Positions 25,960 through 34,454 are shown, counted from the stretch's first letter. The stretch: DNA of 64,000 nt from an uncultured Methanomicrobiales archaeon (GCA_949320185.1 CASGHK010000047.1:62001-126000), one strand, 5' to 3'. Notes: a model not told the origin generated them from the letters alone. Numbers and translations: made by a program.

Positions 25960-27483
25960 ATGCACACCGTTCGTCTCATTCTGTTCGCCGTGCTCGTCGC
26001 CATCCTGTTCGCGGCTCCGCCGGTGGCGGGAGCCCGCACCTCGCCTCTGGTCATCGATCACACCTCGGCGGACCTCGCGGTCATCCCGGTGTCGGCGATA
26101 GAAGGGGCCAGGGCGAACCTCCACGTCGCGTACGGGCACACCTCGCATGGCTCCCAGCTCATCGGCGGCATGGACGGACTTATGGAATTTGATGGGGCTC
26201 CGCTCCCACCGGCGACGTATGCGTGGAGCGAGGGAGGGTCGGGAGGCTCCCTCGACATCGACGACTACTTCGTCTCGGGCGACCTTGGTAATCCCGACTT
26301 TACCTCCTGGGCCACCCGGACGAGGACCTACCTCTCCAGTCCTGCGAACCGCGATGTCAACGTCGTCATGTGGTCCTGGTGCGGGCAGGTTTCCGGGGCG
26401 TCCGAGGGGAATATCAACACCTACCTCTCGCTCATGTCTGCCCTGGAGCGCGACTTCCCTTCGGTCACCTTCGTCTACATGACCGGGCACCTCGACGGTT
26501 CTGGGGTGGCGGGGAACCTGAACCAGCGAAACGAACAGATCCGGGCATGGGTCAGGAGCCATAACGGGGTTCTCTACGACTTTGCCGACATCGAATCCTT
26601 CGATCCTGATGGAACCGGCTATCTCGCTCGCGGTGCGAACGACGCCTGCGACTACGATGGGGGCAACTGGGCGCGTGCCTGGCAAAACTCCCATACTGAG
26701 GGGGTGGACTGGTACAGCTGTAGTGCGGCACACACGGAGCCCCTGAACGCGAACCGGAAGGCGTATGCCGCCTGGCACCTCTTTGCCCGGCTCGCCGGCT
26801 GGAACCCGTCGTCCCCGACTCCGACGCCCACGCAGATCCCGCTGCCCGGTTCCGTGGAGGCGGAGGACTATCGTCCGGGCGGGTTCTCCGACACGACGCC
26901 AGGAAACCTCGGGGGCGCCTACCGGTCCGATGACGTCGATATCGAGGTCATCCCAGGAGGATACGCCGTCTGCTATATCAGGGACGGCGAATGGATCGCC
27001 TTTGACGTGAACGTGACCCGGACCGGCACCTACCGCCTCGAGGCCCGCGTATCCTCACCGAACACGAACGGCCGGATCGAGGTGCTGGTCGACGGTACGG
27101 CCGCATATACCGTCGTCGTCCCGAACAGCGGGAATTTCGGGGCCTACACCACCGTCCCGGCCGCGGGGGAGCGGTACCTCTCCCCCGGCCCCCATACCCT
27201 GACGATCCGGTTCCCGTCCGGCTCTTTTAACCTGGACCGGCTCATGTTCACCTCCGCCCAGCCGGCTCCCGTCCCCGGCGGGTCCGGCATTCCGAAGGAC
27301 CTGGACGATGACGGAGACTTCGAGGACGTGAACGGGAACGACCGTCCGGACTTTGCCGACGTTGTGCTCTTCTTCAACGAGATGGACTGGATCGCCGAGC
27401 ACGAGCCGCTCGCCGCGTTCGACTTCAATAAAAACGAAAGGATTGATTTCGCCGACGCGGTCCAGCTCTTCTCCTCACTCTAA
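25960..27483 (+). CDS. Exported hydrolase-like protein with CBM6/35 and dockerin-like domains
   Basis: The 507-residue product has a signal peptide (residues 1-24), then a roughly 260-residue domain with YGHTSHGSQLIGG and VVMWSWCGQVSG segments that suggests an SGNH/GDSL-type fold without clear proof of activity. After a Pro/Thr linker comes a carbohydrate-binding module of the CBM6/35 type (GSVEAEDYRPGG ... GEWIAFDVNV ... LEARVSS). The C-terminus is a dockerin-like domain with calcium loops DVNGNDRPDFAD and DFNKNERIDFAD. The combination points to an exported glycan-active protein. It follows the similar dockerin gene at 24371. Confidence 0.82.
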   Translation: MHTVRLILFAVLVAILFAAPPVAGARTSPLVIDHTSADLAVIPVSAIEGARANLHVAYGHTSHGSQLIGGMDGLMEFDGAPLPPATYAWSEGGSGGSLDIDDYFVSGDLGNPDFTSWATRTRTYLSSPANRDVNVVMWSWCGQVSGASEGNINTYLSLMSALERDFPSVTFVYMTGHLDGSGVAGNLNQRNEQIRAWVRSHNGVLYDFADIESFDPDGTGYLARGANDACDYDGGNWARAWQNSHTEGVDWYSCSAAHTEPLNANRKAYAAWHLFARLAGWNPSSPTPTPTQIPLPGSVEAEDYRPGGFSDTTPGNLGGAYRSDDVDIEVIPGGYAVCYIRDGEWIAFDVNVTRTGTYRLEARVSSPNTNGRIEVLVDGTAAYTVVVPNSGNFGAYTTVPAAGERYLSPGPHTLTIRFPSGSFNLDRLMFTSAQPAPVPGGSGIPKDLDDDGDFEDVNGNDRPDFADVVLFFNEMDWIAEHEPLAAFDFNKNERIDFADAVQLFSSL

Positions 27484-27777
27484 CCTGCTCGCCGCCAGGC
27501 CTCCGTCGGGACGCGCTGCTCGAACCGCGCCCCCCCCGCCCTGGCCGCAAGGGCGAACAGGAGCACCATGAAGGAGAAACCGCCCGGTTCACGGCGGCGG
27601 GGCCAGGTGACGGTGCCGACTCCAGCGATCAGGACCCCCCTCGCAACGATATCCACGACGGCGAGGGCGTTCAGATCCGGAACGGTTCCCCGCTCCCCCC
27701 CATCTCCGCCGTGCGACTGCTACCATCCTGGCACGGATCGATCGTTCGCCCTCGAACGACTTGGACATGGCGCCGGA
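27484..27777. other. Intergenic stretch without a recognised gene
   Basis: Frames in this 290-base stretch are short and of shadow-like composition. Nothing beyond the pspC promoter at its right end was identified. Confidence 0.35.
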
Positions 27778-27808
27778 AACCTATAAGTCTCCTGTCGCCG
27801 ACAGGAGG
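27778..27808 (+). promoter_or_regulatory. pspC promoter with perfect 8-bp hairpin over the ribosome site
   Basis: A TATA box (ACCTATAAG) is followed directly by CTCCTGTC-GCC-GACAGGAG (27789-27807), a perfect inverted repeat with a three-base loop. The right arm contains the GGAG of the ribosome site four to five bases before the ATG at 27812. As DNA it could be an operator at the transcription start; as RNA it could hide the ribosome site. Confidence 0.55.
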
Positions 27809-27811
27809 CGC

Positions 27812-28066
27812 ATGAAGGAACTCAAACGCTCCCAGACCGACCGCATGGTGGCAGGTGTCTGCGGCGGCATCGGCGTCTATCTCGGGATCGACCCGAACGT
27901 GATCCGCCTGGTCTGGGTGGTCTTCACCGTCTTCGGTGTCGGACTCGGTCTGCTCGCCTACCTGCTGGCCTGGATCATCATCCCGGAGGAGGAGATGCCG
28001 CCGGCAGCAGAGGCTCCCCCCGAGCCTGCTGACGTCATAACGGTCGAACCGAACGAGGTCCACTAG
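27812..28066 (+). CDS. PspC domain membrane protein
   Basis: The 84-residue product has the PspC N-terminus (KELKRSQTDRMVAGVCGGIGVYLGIDPNVIRLVWV), one long hydrophobic segment (VFTVFGVGLGLLAYLLAWIIIP) and an acidic tail. PspC proteins act at the membrane in envelope-stress responses in bacteria; the archaeal role is unclear. The start at 27812 is supported by AGGAGG and by family alignment; upstream in-frame codons add only a shadow extension. Confidence 0.88.
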   Translation: MKELKRSQTDRMVAGVCGGIGVYLGIDPNVIRLVWVVFTVFGVGLGLLAYLLAWIIIPEEEMPPAAEAPPEPADVITVEPNEVH

Positions 28067-28188
28067 CCATCCGACCCGCTCTCTCTGGTCTCGAGGGGTG
28101 CCTGTCCCGCACTCCCCGGCGTTTCGTGAAGGCCGGCACAGTCTTCCCGACGCCTGGATACCGGGTCTACACCACTCGCCTCCTTCAG

Positions 28189-28475
28189 AATATTTTTATG
28201 GATGGTGGTGGATCTCCTTCTATCGAACGGTCTCGCGACCGTTCCCAACATGGTGATCGACGTGGTACGGATCCGGAAGAACCGCCCCCTTGTCTCGGGA
28301 AGTGCCCCCGTCTCCAGGGACGCGCGGCGGCGAAGCATCGATCGGCCGTACCAGGCAGTCGAGCTCCCGGATGGCATCCGCACCCTCTGTCTCGGTCTTC
28401 TGGCCGCGACGACGACAATGACCGGGTGTACGATCGGGACCTGCCTCCGCCTGGTCGGTCTTTAACTCCTTTTTC
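28189..28475 (+). other. Candidate small transcription unit (TATA, hairpin, short frame, T-tract)
   Basis: A TATA-like AATATTTTTATG (28189-28200) is followed about 25-30 bases on by a perfect hairpin GAACGGTC-TCGC-GACCGTTC (28225-28244), then an ATG at 28250 opening a 71-codon frame that stops at 28465, and a T5 tract at 28470-28474. The frame begins MVIDVVRIRKNRP and ends hydrophobic; it matches no family known to me. It could be a small protein gene or a non-coding RNA. Confidence 0.3.
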
Positions 28476-28693
28476 CTCCGATGGACAGCCCTGACCATGA
28501 TCGCCGTGTCGAGATCGGCATGCCTTTTCCCGCAGTGATTCAACCCTCGAGGCGTCCGGCACCCGGCGGGTCACCCTGAACCGATCGGAGCCAGGGCTCT
28601 GGTCGTTGGAGCACTACCAGTCGAATAGAGGACCTTTCATTCCCAGCGGTATTACCCAGGCAGGGATCTCGCCGGGTCGACAGGGAGGCGAAT

Positions 28694-28736
28694 ACCCTGG
28701 TCCCGCATGCGACCAGAGCTATAAAATAATCAGGGT
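28694..28736 (+). promoter_or_regulatory. Promoter of the secreted-repeat lipoprotein, with nested inverted repeats
   Basis: GCTATAAAATAATC (about 28719-28732) is a strong TATA box about 30 bases before the ATG at 28755, so the transcript is nearly leaderless. CTGGTC/GACCAG (28697-28702 and 28711-28716) lie just upstream, and ACCCTG/CAGGGT (28694-28699 and 28731-28736) flank the TATA box. Confidence 0.5.
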
Positions 28737-28754
28737 CCCAACCTCATCACTGCC

Positions 28755-30113
28755 ATGATCCATCCATCCCGCACTGGGCTGGTACTGATGCTGGTCCTCG
28801 TTCTGGGTGCGGCAGTCCTCATGGCCGGCTGTACCAAGACGCAGCCCCTCACGGTCCAGCTCAGCGACCACCCGACCTATGGGAAGATCCTCACGGACTC
28901 GAACGGGCGGTCCCTCTACGTAATCGCGCGGGACATCCCGAACACCGGGATCATCGCCGACCTCGGCGATGTGTCGCGGTTCTATCCCCCCTTCTTCGCC
29001 GAGAGCATGCCTGCTGGACGGGGGATCGACACGACCGCGTTCGGCATCCTGACGCGACCCGATGGTTCGAAGCAGACCACCTACCGGGGGTGGCCCCTCT
29101 ACTACTACCTGAACGACCGGGCAGCGGGTGATGCCAAGAGCCAGGGCGCGAACAACATCACGTTCCTGGCGCGGACCGAGTACACACTGATGGTCATGGA
29201 GAACGCGAGCTACGGCGTCTACCTGACGACACCCGACGGGCTTACGATCTATGCCCCCGAGAGCGTCAATGCGTCCGTCTCGACCGCCGGCTTCCTCCCG
29301 TTCCGTGCCTCTCCGGTCGTCGGCCCTTCTCCGCTCGTCTCCTCTCAGGACTTTTCCGAGGTCGCGGGGGCAGATGGGACGCCTCAGACGGCGTTCAGGG
29401 GTCGGTCGCTCTGGGTCTACTCAGGAGACCGGACTCCGGGCTCGATCGCAGGAGGAACCGGCACCCTCCGCCCGGTGGTTCTTGCCCCTTCGGGCAGCAT
29501 GAGCGGGCTTGGTGAAGGACCCACCGCCGCTCCGAGCCCGACACCAACGGTCGGTGCATCAGCCTCCACCACGTCCAGCCTGACCACTGACCCGAAAAAG
29601 ACGGTCGAGACCACGCGCTCCCCGGATGATCCCTACACAGGTGGTAAATATACCCCCACACCCTATCAGACGGTCCGGGTGGTGAGCCAGTCCACGGCGA
29701 CGATTCAGCCCGGGGTGAGCTGGACTCCGATCGTCCCCGGAACGACGCTGGCGCCCGTAACGACCCTCTCGCCGGTCCAGCCCGTCACATCGGCGCCCAC
29801 ATCGGCACAACCGACCGTGGATACCAGCGTCCCCACACTGACGCCCGTCCAGACGTCGAGCTCCCCCTCCGTCGTTCCGGTGACCTCGCCTCCCCCGACA
29901 TCGCCACCGGCGACGAGCGTCCCGACCACCAACCCCGTCACGACCGTTCCCACTCCGGACCAGACCACGGTCCCGACGACCGTGCCCCTCCCCGAGCCGA
30001 CGACCCAGGACGTACCGACCACGCTCCCCAACCCTCTCCCGGTGATCACGCTCCCCTCCCTTCCCCCGATGCCGATCGAGTCGAGCGGAGAGGGGAACGG
30101 CTCCTCCTCCTGA
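28755..30113 (+). CDS. Lipoprotein with COG4315-type secreted repeats and a Thr/Pro-rich stalk
   Basis: The 452-residue product has a lipobox LMAGC near residue 26. Two or more copies of the secreted repeat family (YGKILTDSNGRSLYVIARD and YGVYLTTPDGLTIYAPE, with the Tyr-x4-Asp pattern) fill residues 35-245. The last 200 residues are a low-complexity Thr/Pro/Ser/Val stalk, likely heavily glycosylated and spanning the S-layer. No enzymatic motif is seen; such repeats are widespread in bacteria and archaea without a firm function. A T-tract terminator follows. Confidence 0.85.
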   Translation: MIHPSRTGLVLMLVLVLGAAVLMAGCTKTQPLTVQLSDHPTYGKILTDSNGRSLYVIARDIPNTGIIADLGDVSRFYPPFFAESMPAGRGIDTTAFGILTRPDGSKQTTYRGWPLYYYLNDRAAGDAKSQGANNITFLARTEYTLMVMENASYGVYLTTPDGLTIYAPESVNASVSTAGFLPFRASPVVGPSPLVSSQDFSEVAGADGTPQTAFRGRSLWVYSGDRTPGSIAGGTGTLRPVVLAPSGSMSGLGEGPTAAPSPTPTVGASASTTSSLTTDPKKTVETTRSPDDPYTGGKYTPTPYQTVRVVSQSTATIQPGVSWTPIVPGTTLAPVTTLSPVQPVTSAPTSAQPTVDTSVPTLTPVQTSSSPSVVPVTSPPPTSPPATSVPTTNPVTTVPTPDQTTVPTTVPLPEPTTQDVPTTLPNPLPVITLPSLPPMPIESSGEGNGSSS

Positions 30114-30118
30114 ACCGC

Positions 30119-30127
30119 TCTTTTTTT
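30119..30127 (+). terminator. U-tract terminator
   Basis: CTTTTTTT begins six bases after the stop codon of the lipoprotein gene; seven consecutive T form a typical archaeal terminator. Confidence 0.6.
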
Positions 30128-30228
30128 CCGCCGGGCGACGTTGCCGGGCGACATCGTGCTGCAAATATCTATTATTCCACGGTTCCGAGTCTCGTCTGTC
30201 GATGCCGCGTCGACAGGGGGGGAGAGAG

Positions 30229-30693
30229 ATGAGTGAGGAAGAGACCAGGACGAGCGAGCTCGTCCGGATGCTCGTGCACGGCACGACCTACCAGATGCTC
30301 GATGCTGCTACGGCGCTCGGGGCGATCGGCGAGGGAGCGGTCCTCGACGTCGCCCCGCTGCTCCGGTCCGTCCACCGCGAGACCCGGTGGCGTGCCGCCG
30401 TGGCACTGGAGCGAGTGGGCCCACCCGCCGTCGAAGCCCTGATGGTGGCAGCGGGGGACCTGGACTGGCGGGTCAGGGTGCCGGCTATCTGGGCGCTCGA
30501 GCATATCGGTGACCGCAGGTCGATCCCGTCACTGCTGGAGAACCTGCACGGAAAGAATGAGTGCTGCCGCTGGATGGCGGCTGCGGCCCTGAACCGGATC
30601 GGGGACGAGGAGATCAGGCAGACCGTCGAGGAGGTCTTCGTGGCCGATCCGTTCGGGCGGGGGGTGGTGGACGAACTCACGGAAGGAAGTTGA
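30229..30693 (+). CDS. HEAT-repeat protein (PBS-lyase type)
   Basis: The 154-residue product consists of about four short HEAT-like repeats of roughly 31 residues, with recurring helices (LDAATALGAIGEGAV, WRAAVALERVGPPAV, WRVRVPAIWALEHIGDRRSI, WMAAAALNRIGDEE). Such proteins serve as protein-binding scaffolds. The ATG at 30229 has GGGGGGAGAG upstream. TATA-like AAATATCTATTATTCC lies near 30163-30178. A much larger relative is encoded at 47311. Confidence 0.82.
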   Translation: MSEEETRTSELVRMLVHGTTYQMLDAATALGAIGEGAVLDVAPLLRSVHRETRWRAAVALERVGPPAVEALMVAAGDLDWRVRVPAIWALEHIGDRRSIPSLLENLHGKNECCRWMAAAALNRIGDEEIRQTVEEVFVADPFGRGVVDELTEGS

Positions 30694-30785
30694 AGCGGGA
30701 TTCTAGCCGAACAGGGTCGTCTGGCCTGCCGGGAGCCCTTATTTCCCGGCTCCTTTTTTCCACCAAGAATTACGAGAGGCCGTTC

Positions 30786-31004
30786 TCAACCGTTTCCGCC
30801 GGGCTCTTCGTCTCCGATCACCCGCGCCACGCGCCCGACGCGACCGTCGTTCAACCTGACCTTGATCCCGTGAGGGTGCGTCGCAGAACGGGTCAGGACC
30901 TCTTTCACGACCCCCTCGACCGTCCGGCCGGTCCGCTGGTCCTGCTTCAGGACGATCGCGACCCTCAGGCCGGTCTGGATCTCGTCACGCCGCCTGCCCG
31001 TCAT
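30786..31004 (-). CDS. YwbE family protein (DUF2196)
   Basis: The 72-residue product matches the small YwbE family: R-x-x-I-x-x-G-L-x-V-x-IVLKQDQRTGRTVEGVVKEVLT, then SATHPHGIKVRLNDGRVGRV near the C-terminus. The fold is probably a small beta-barrel; function is unknown. The frame extends far upstream into the nitrogenase-like gene, but the family length fixes the start near 31004 (ATG at 31010 is equally possible). It follows the NifK-like gene by about 25 bases on the same strand and may be co-transcribed. Confidence 0.8.
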   Translation of the reverse strand: MTGRRRDEIQTGLRVAIVLKQDQRTGRTVEGVVKEVLTRSATHPHGIKVRLNDGRVGRVARVIGDEEPGGNG

Positions 31005-31030
31005 CCCCATTCTCTGAGCGCTCCCCCGGC

Positions 31031-32167
31031 TCAAGCCTTTCGCCGGCCGCTGCAGGCGGTGATCGCCGCCTCGACGAGGCTGAGCGTCCCCTCGATCCCG
31101 CAGAGCGGGACGGATGCCAGGCGGGGTCGGCCCCGTACCGGAGGGGCGAACGGGACGAATGCCGCGCCTGGAGCGAGCCGTTCCTCGAACGATGACCCGA
31201 GGACAAGGTCCGGGGCGGCGGCCAGGAGCCCCTCCTCGACCGGCCCGAGGTCGTCGGCTTGGCACCATCGACCGTCGACGGGGTCCTGCTTCCCGGACCG
31301 GTCCCCCAGAAGGATGCAGTCCGCGTCCAGGTAGAGCTCGAGAGTCCGGGCTGCGCCCCTCACCCGGGCGCCGTCCCCGAGGATTGCCGCGCGGGGCGGG
31401 TCGTGACGGGCGAGGTACCTGTCGCCGGCCCGCCGGCACCGCAGGTCGGCCTCGCGGCACTCGGATACGACCGGAGCTGGGTCGATCCGGGGGTGGCGGT
31501 CCGCGAGCCGGTCAAAGGTCGCCTCGACGGCATCGAGCCCCAGGAGATCGCCGGCCCGTTCGCCCGGCCCGCTCGCGTACGCCGGGTTGGCTATCACCGT
31601 CACCGGCGACGCTTGCCGGACCGACTCGACCGGTCCGCCCGCATACCGGGTCCCCGGCACGGCACCCGCCAGCCTGAGGAGGCGTTCACACTCGTGCAGA
31701 TCCCCACGAAAGAACGGGTCGAGGGGGGTGAGCCCGTCGATTCCGACCGTCTCCACCCCAGGCTCGACGACCGGTTCGAGTGCCGCAATGGCGAGGGCAT
31801 GACCAAGGGGTGCGCCCCCGAGGAAACCGGGCGCGTCGACGACGGTGATCGGCAGGCCGTCCAGGAGCCCGGCAAGGTCCTCCCCGATGATCCCGGGGAT
31901 ACAGGTGTTCACCACCGCGACCCGGGGATGGCGGGCGAGGGCCGCCTGGACGACCGTCCGGAGCCGGTCACCGGACCCCATCACCGCATCGTCTGCCGAG
32001 AGATCGGTACATGCAAGGTCGGCCTTCAGGAGGGACGAGGGATAGAACCAGCAACCGGACGACCCGTGGACGACGACCCCCAGACCGGTATAGGACGAGA
32101 GGCAGGCGGCCGCCCCGACCATGGCGCAGGGGACGAGCGGCCCGGCCCGGCACGGCGACGGCGTCAG
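31031..32167 (-). CDS. Nitrogenase-like component 1 subunit, NifK-like
   Basis: The product is about 378 residues. It has cysteines near residues 14 (LVPCAMVGAAAC), 39 (HGSSGCWFYP) and 89 (VVNTCIPGIIGEDL), the spacing of iron-sulfur ligands in nitrogenase component 1. The DDAVMGSGDRLRTVV segment matches the NifK/NifN motif that follows the second cysteine, and LASVPLCGIEGTLSLVEAAI near the end is the usual C-terminal motif. No ATG, GTG or TTG lies between the upstream stop and the first cysteines; a CTG at 32167 overlaps the stop of the NifD-like gene (CTGA) and is the most economical start. Third gene of an H-D-K operon. Confidence 0.78.
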   Translation of the reverse strand: MTPSPCRAGPLVPCAMVGAAACLSSYTGLGVVVHGSSGCWFYPSSLLKADLACTDLSADDAVMGSGDRLRTVVQAALARHPRVAVVNTCIPGIIGEDLAGLLDGLPITVVDAPGFLGGAPLGHALAIAALEPVVEPGVETVGIDGLTPLDPFFRGDLHECERLLRLAGAVPGTRYAGGPVESVRQASPVTVIANPAYASGPGERAGDLLGLDAVEATFDRLADRHPRIDPAPVVSECREADLRCRRAGDRYLARHDPPRAAILGDGARVRGAARTLELYLDADCILLGDRSGKQDPVDGRWCQADDLGPVEEGLLAAAPDLVLGSSFEERLAPGAAFVPFAPPVRGRPRLASVPLCGIEGTLSLVEAAITACSGRRKA

Positions 32168-33198
32168 AGCGCTCGCCTCCAGCGCGAGAGGAGCCGGGAT
32201 ATCCCTGCAGTCCCGACGGGTGCGGGCTCGGGCACCGGTAGCGGTACACCGTCGGGGGCTGGGACCAGGTCGAGAGCGTCCGCGAGCTCGGCGAGCCACC
32301 CGGCGCCCGCCGGGAGCCGGACCCGGCTCCCTGCGAGGCCGGCGAACCGGGCAAGGACCGTCTCCTGGTGGGCGATCTCGATCTCGCAGGCAGAGTCCGC
32401 GTCCAGGTTCATGGCCGCTCCCACCGCGCGGAGGAACTCGATCGTCGCCGAGAGGCCGACCGGGAACCCGTCGATCAGCGGCGTACCTGGCCGGACGGGA
32501 AGCCGGTCAGCAACCGGTCCGAGGGCCGGCTCGCGGAGGACCAGGAGGTCGGCGCCGGGTAGCAGGCCGAGCTCCGAGGTGGGGGCCTCCCGAATGAACC
32601 TGAGCCCGACCTCCAGGTCGAGGAGCCCGAGGAGCCGGCCGAGCTCGTCCGCATGGGTGTCGGCCTCGAACTCCAGGTTCTTCTCGCCAACCAGCGCGAT
32701 CACCGGCTCGTCGCTCCGTTCGGAGACGGGAAGCCGGGAGGCGAGTCTACCGTAGGCCTGAAGGGCGGTCCGCTCCCCCTCCAGGAACCCCCCACCGAGG
32801 AAACCGCCGACCGGTATGACCACGACCGGGAGCGAATCCGGGACGCGGGTGACCACCGCCTCGCAGTCATCGCCGATCGCCTCGGCAACGCAGGTCGACA
32901 GGACCGCGATCGAGCCCGGGGACCGCGACACGGCATCGTCCAGGGCCCGGGCGAGGGTTCCCTCTCCTCCGAAGATCACCTCCTGCTCGCACAGATCATC
33001 CGAGAGGAGGGTCGGCATCCGGGCTCCGGGCTGGTCGAGGAGGGTGGTGAGGAGGAGCGAGACGTGGTGGTGGGCGCAACCGGCCGGTCCGTGGACGACC
33101 GTCAGGCCGTCCGAGACCGCGGCGGCGACCGAGAGTGCGCCGGCGAGGGTGCACCCTTCAGAGCGGGGCGTGGGCAAAAGCGAGGGACTCGAGGGCAT
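32164..33198 (-). CDS. Nitrogenase-like component 1 subunit, NifD/NifE-like
   Basis: The 344-residue product has cysteines at about residues 16 ([10 protein letters not shown]), 41 ([11 protein letters not shown]) and 103 ([13 protein letters not shown]), matching the cluster ligands of NifD/NifE, and the typical [15 protein letters not shown] motif. [21 protein letters not shown] near the C-terminus is the family's cofactor-side motif. It is shorter than true NifD (about 480). The start is uncertain: the ATG at 33198 overlaps the NifH-like gene by about 40 bases; a TTG at 33177 overlaps by about 20. It lies between the Fe-protein gene and the NifK-like gene, so the three probably form one complex. 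Confidence 0.8.
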   Translation of the reverse strand: MPSSPSLLPTPRSEGCTLAGALSVAAAVSDGLTVVHGPAGCAHHHVSLLLTTLLDQPGARMPTLLSDDLCEQEVIFGGEGTLARALDDAVSRSPGSIAVLSTCVAEAIGDDCEAVVTRVPDSLPVVVIPVGGFLGGGFLEGERTALQAYGRLASRLPVSERSDEPVIALVGEKNLEFEADTHADELGRLLGLLDLEVGLRFIREAPTSELGLLPGADLLVLREPALGPVADRLPVRPGTPLIDGFPVGLSATIEFLRAVGAAMNLDADSACEIEIAHQETVLARFAGLAGSRVRLPAGAGWLAELADALDLVPAPDGVPLPVPEPAPVGTAGISRLLSRWRRAL

Positions 33199-33976
33199 CC
33201 TGGGTGAGGGGAACGGGGATCGCACGATCGGTGGTGCGCAGAAGGTCGTCGGCGAGCTGTCGGTACACGCCTGCCTGGGTCGAGTCGGGGGCGTACTCGA
33301 TCACGGTCTGCCGGTGGAGCTCGGCGAGCTGGACCACCCGGTCCCGGGGGATCGCGGCGACGAGGCGGGAGCCGATCGCTGTGGCAAACGCGGTGACCAG
33401 TTCCTCCTCCCGCTCTATCCCCTTCGCGTTCAGGATTACCCCGGCGAGGCGGCAGCGGCAGCGCGGCCGCTCGGCGAGGCGCGCGATCGCCTTCGCGATG
33501 TTGTTGGCCGCGTAGAGCGACATCAGCTCGCCCGAGGTGACCAGGTAGACTTCCTCGGCATAGCCCTCCCGCATCGGCATCGCGAAACCGCCGCAGACCA
33601 CGTCCCCGAGGACGTCGTAGACGATTACGTCGGCTTCGAGGGCGCCACGCTCCTCGAGGAGCTGGAAGGTCGCGATGATGCCCCGCCCGGCGCAGCCGAT
33701 ACCGGGCTCCGGGCCGCCCGCCTCGACACATCGAACACCCGCGTACCCGGTCCGGACCACATCCTCGAGGGCGACGCCGGTTGCCCCTCGCTCCCGCACC
33801 AGCTCGAGCACGGTCGGGAGGGGTTCACCGTGCATCAGCATCCGGGTCGAATCGTGTTTCGGGTCGCAGCCGACCTGGAGGACCGATCGCCCGCTCTCCC
33901 CAAGCGCTGCCGAGAGGTTGGCCGAGGTCGTCGACTTCCCGATACCTCCCTTGCCGTAGAGGGCGATCTGTTTCAT
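33158..33976 (-). CDS. Nitrogenase-like Fe protein (NifH/BchL/CfbC family)
   Basis: The 272-residue product is an ATP-dependent electron donor of the NifH family. It has the P-loop GKGGIGKST at residues 9-17, switch [10 protein letters not shown] (a variant also found in BchL/ChlL), and the two cysteines that bridge the dimer's 4Fe-4S cluster, in [12 protein letters not shown] and VLGDVVCGG. It begins the operon with two component-1-like genes. In methanogens CfbC, which works with CfbD in coenzyme F430 synthesis, is the best-known member, but CfbCD lacks a second component-1 subunit. No nifE, nifN or nifB is near, so nitrogen fixation is not indicated. Confidence 0.88.
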   Translation of the reverse strand: MKQIALYGKGGIGKSTTSANLSAALGESGRSVLQVGCDPKHDSTRMLMHGEPLPTVLELVRERGATGVALEDVVRTGYAGVRCVEAGGPEPGIGCAGRGIIATFQLLEERGALEADVIVYDVLGDVVCGGFAMPMREGYAEEVYLVTSGELMSLYAANNIAKAIARLAERPRCRCRLAGVILNAKGIEREEELVTAFATAIGSRLVAAIPRDRVVQLAELHRQTVIEYAPDSTQAGVYRQLADDLLRTTDRAIPVPLTQDALESLAFAHAPL

Positions 33977-34057
33977 CCCTCGTGAATGGGTGCCCTGACC
34001 GGTTCAACCTTTCCGATGTTAGCACAGGTCCAATTGCGTTCGCGACCGGTGCCGGCC

Positions 34058-34393
34058 CTACTCGTGGATCATCACGAGCTGCATCTTGAACCGGGTCACG
34101 GCGTGCACCGCGTGCGGGACGGACGCGGGCATGATGATCACCTGGCCCGCCACGAGGGTGAACTCCTTCTCGCCGATGGTGACACGGGCTGTCCCCTCGA
34201 GAACGGTCACGATCGCATCGTAGGGCGCCGTGTGCTCGGGAAGCCCTGTCGCCTCGTCGAAGGCGAAGAGCGTTATCGTCCCCGTATGCTTGAAGACCAG
34301 CATCCGGGAGGCGATCGATCCGGGTTGATAATCGACGAGCCCGGCGAGGTCCCAGACGACCTCCTTCTCGAGTCCGCGGCGTGGTTCGGGCAT
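34058..34393 (-). CDS. Cupin domain protein
   Basis: The 111-residue product is a single small beta-barrel cupin. It carries an H-x(8-10)-V-x-E-G-x-A pattern in LPEHTAPYDAIVTVLEGTARV and the second cupin motif in MPASVPHAVHAV. The metal ligands appear reduced to a few histidines, so a binding or regulatory role is as likely as catalysis. The ATG at 34393 lies about 27 bases after a TATA box (ACCTATATCAT on the reverse strand, near 34417-34428), suggesting a leaderless message. It lies upstream of the nitrogenase-like operon on the same strand but has its own promoter. Confidence 0.82.
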   Translation of the reverse strand: MPEPRRGLEKEVVWDLAGLVDYQPGSIASRMLVFKHTGTITLFAFDEATGLPEHTAPYDAIVTVLEGTARVTIGEKEFTLVAGQVIIMPASVPHAVHAVTRFKMQLVMIHE

Positions 34394-34454
34394 GATTGAT
34401 CGGTCGTCTGCCGATATGATATAGGTGGCGCCGCGGAAGGGGTCGGAGGGCGAC

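Larger units (their letters stand above)
28067..28754. other. Long intergenic region with a possible small transcription unit
   Basis: Apart from the candidate unit at 28189-28475 no gene is supported. The right end holds the promoter of the lipoprotein at 28755. Confidence 0.4.

Noticed and set aside
28250-28465. The 71-codon frame as a confident protein gene
   Set aside because: No family resemblance and no ribosome site; kept only as a low-confidence transcription unit.
29500-30110. Thr/Pro-rich repeat region as a frameshifted or non-coding repeat
   Set aside because: It continues in frame from an intact lipoprotein and is a typical surface stalk.
31031-33976. The nitrogenase-like operon as a nitrogen-fixation cluster
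   Set aside because: Component-1 subunits are much shorter than NifD/NifK, and no nifE, nifN, nifB or regulator genes are adjacent.
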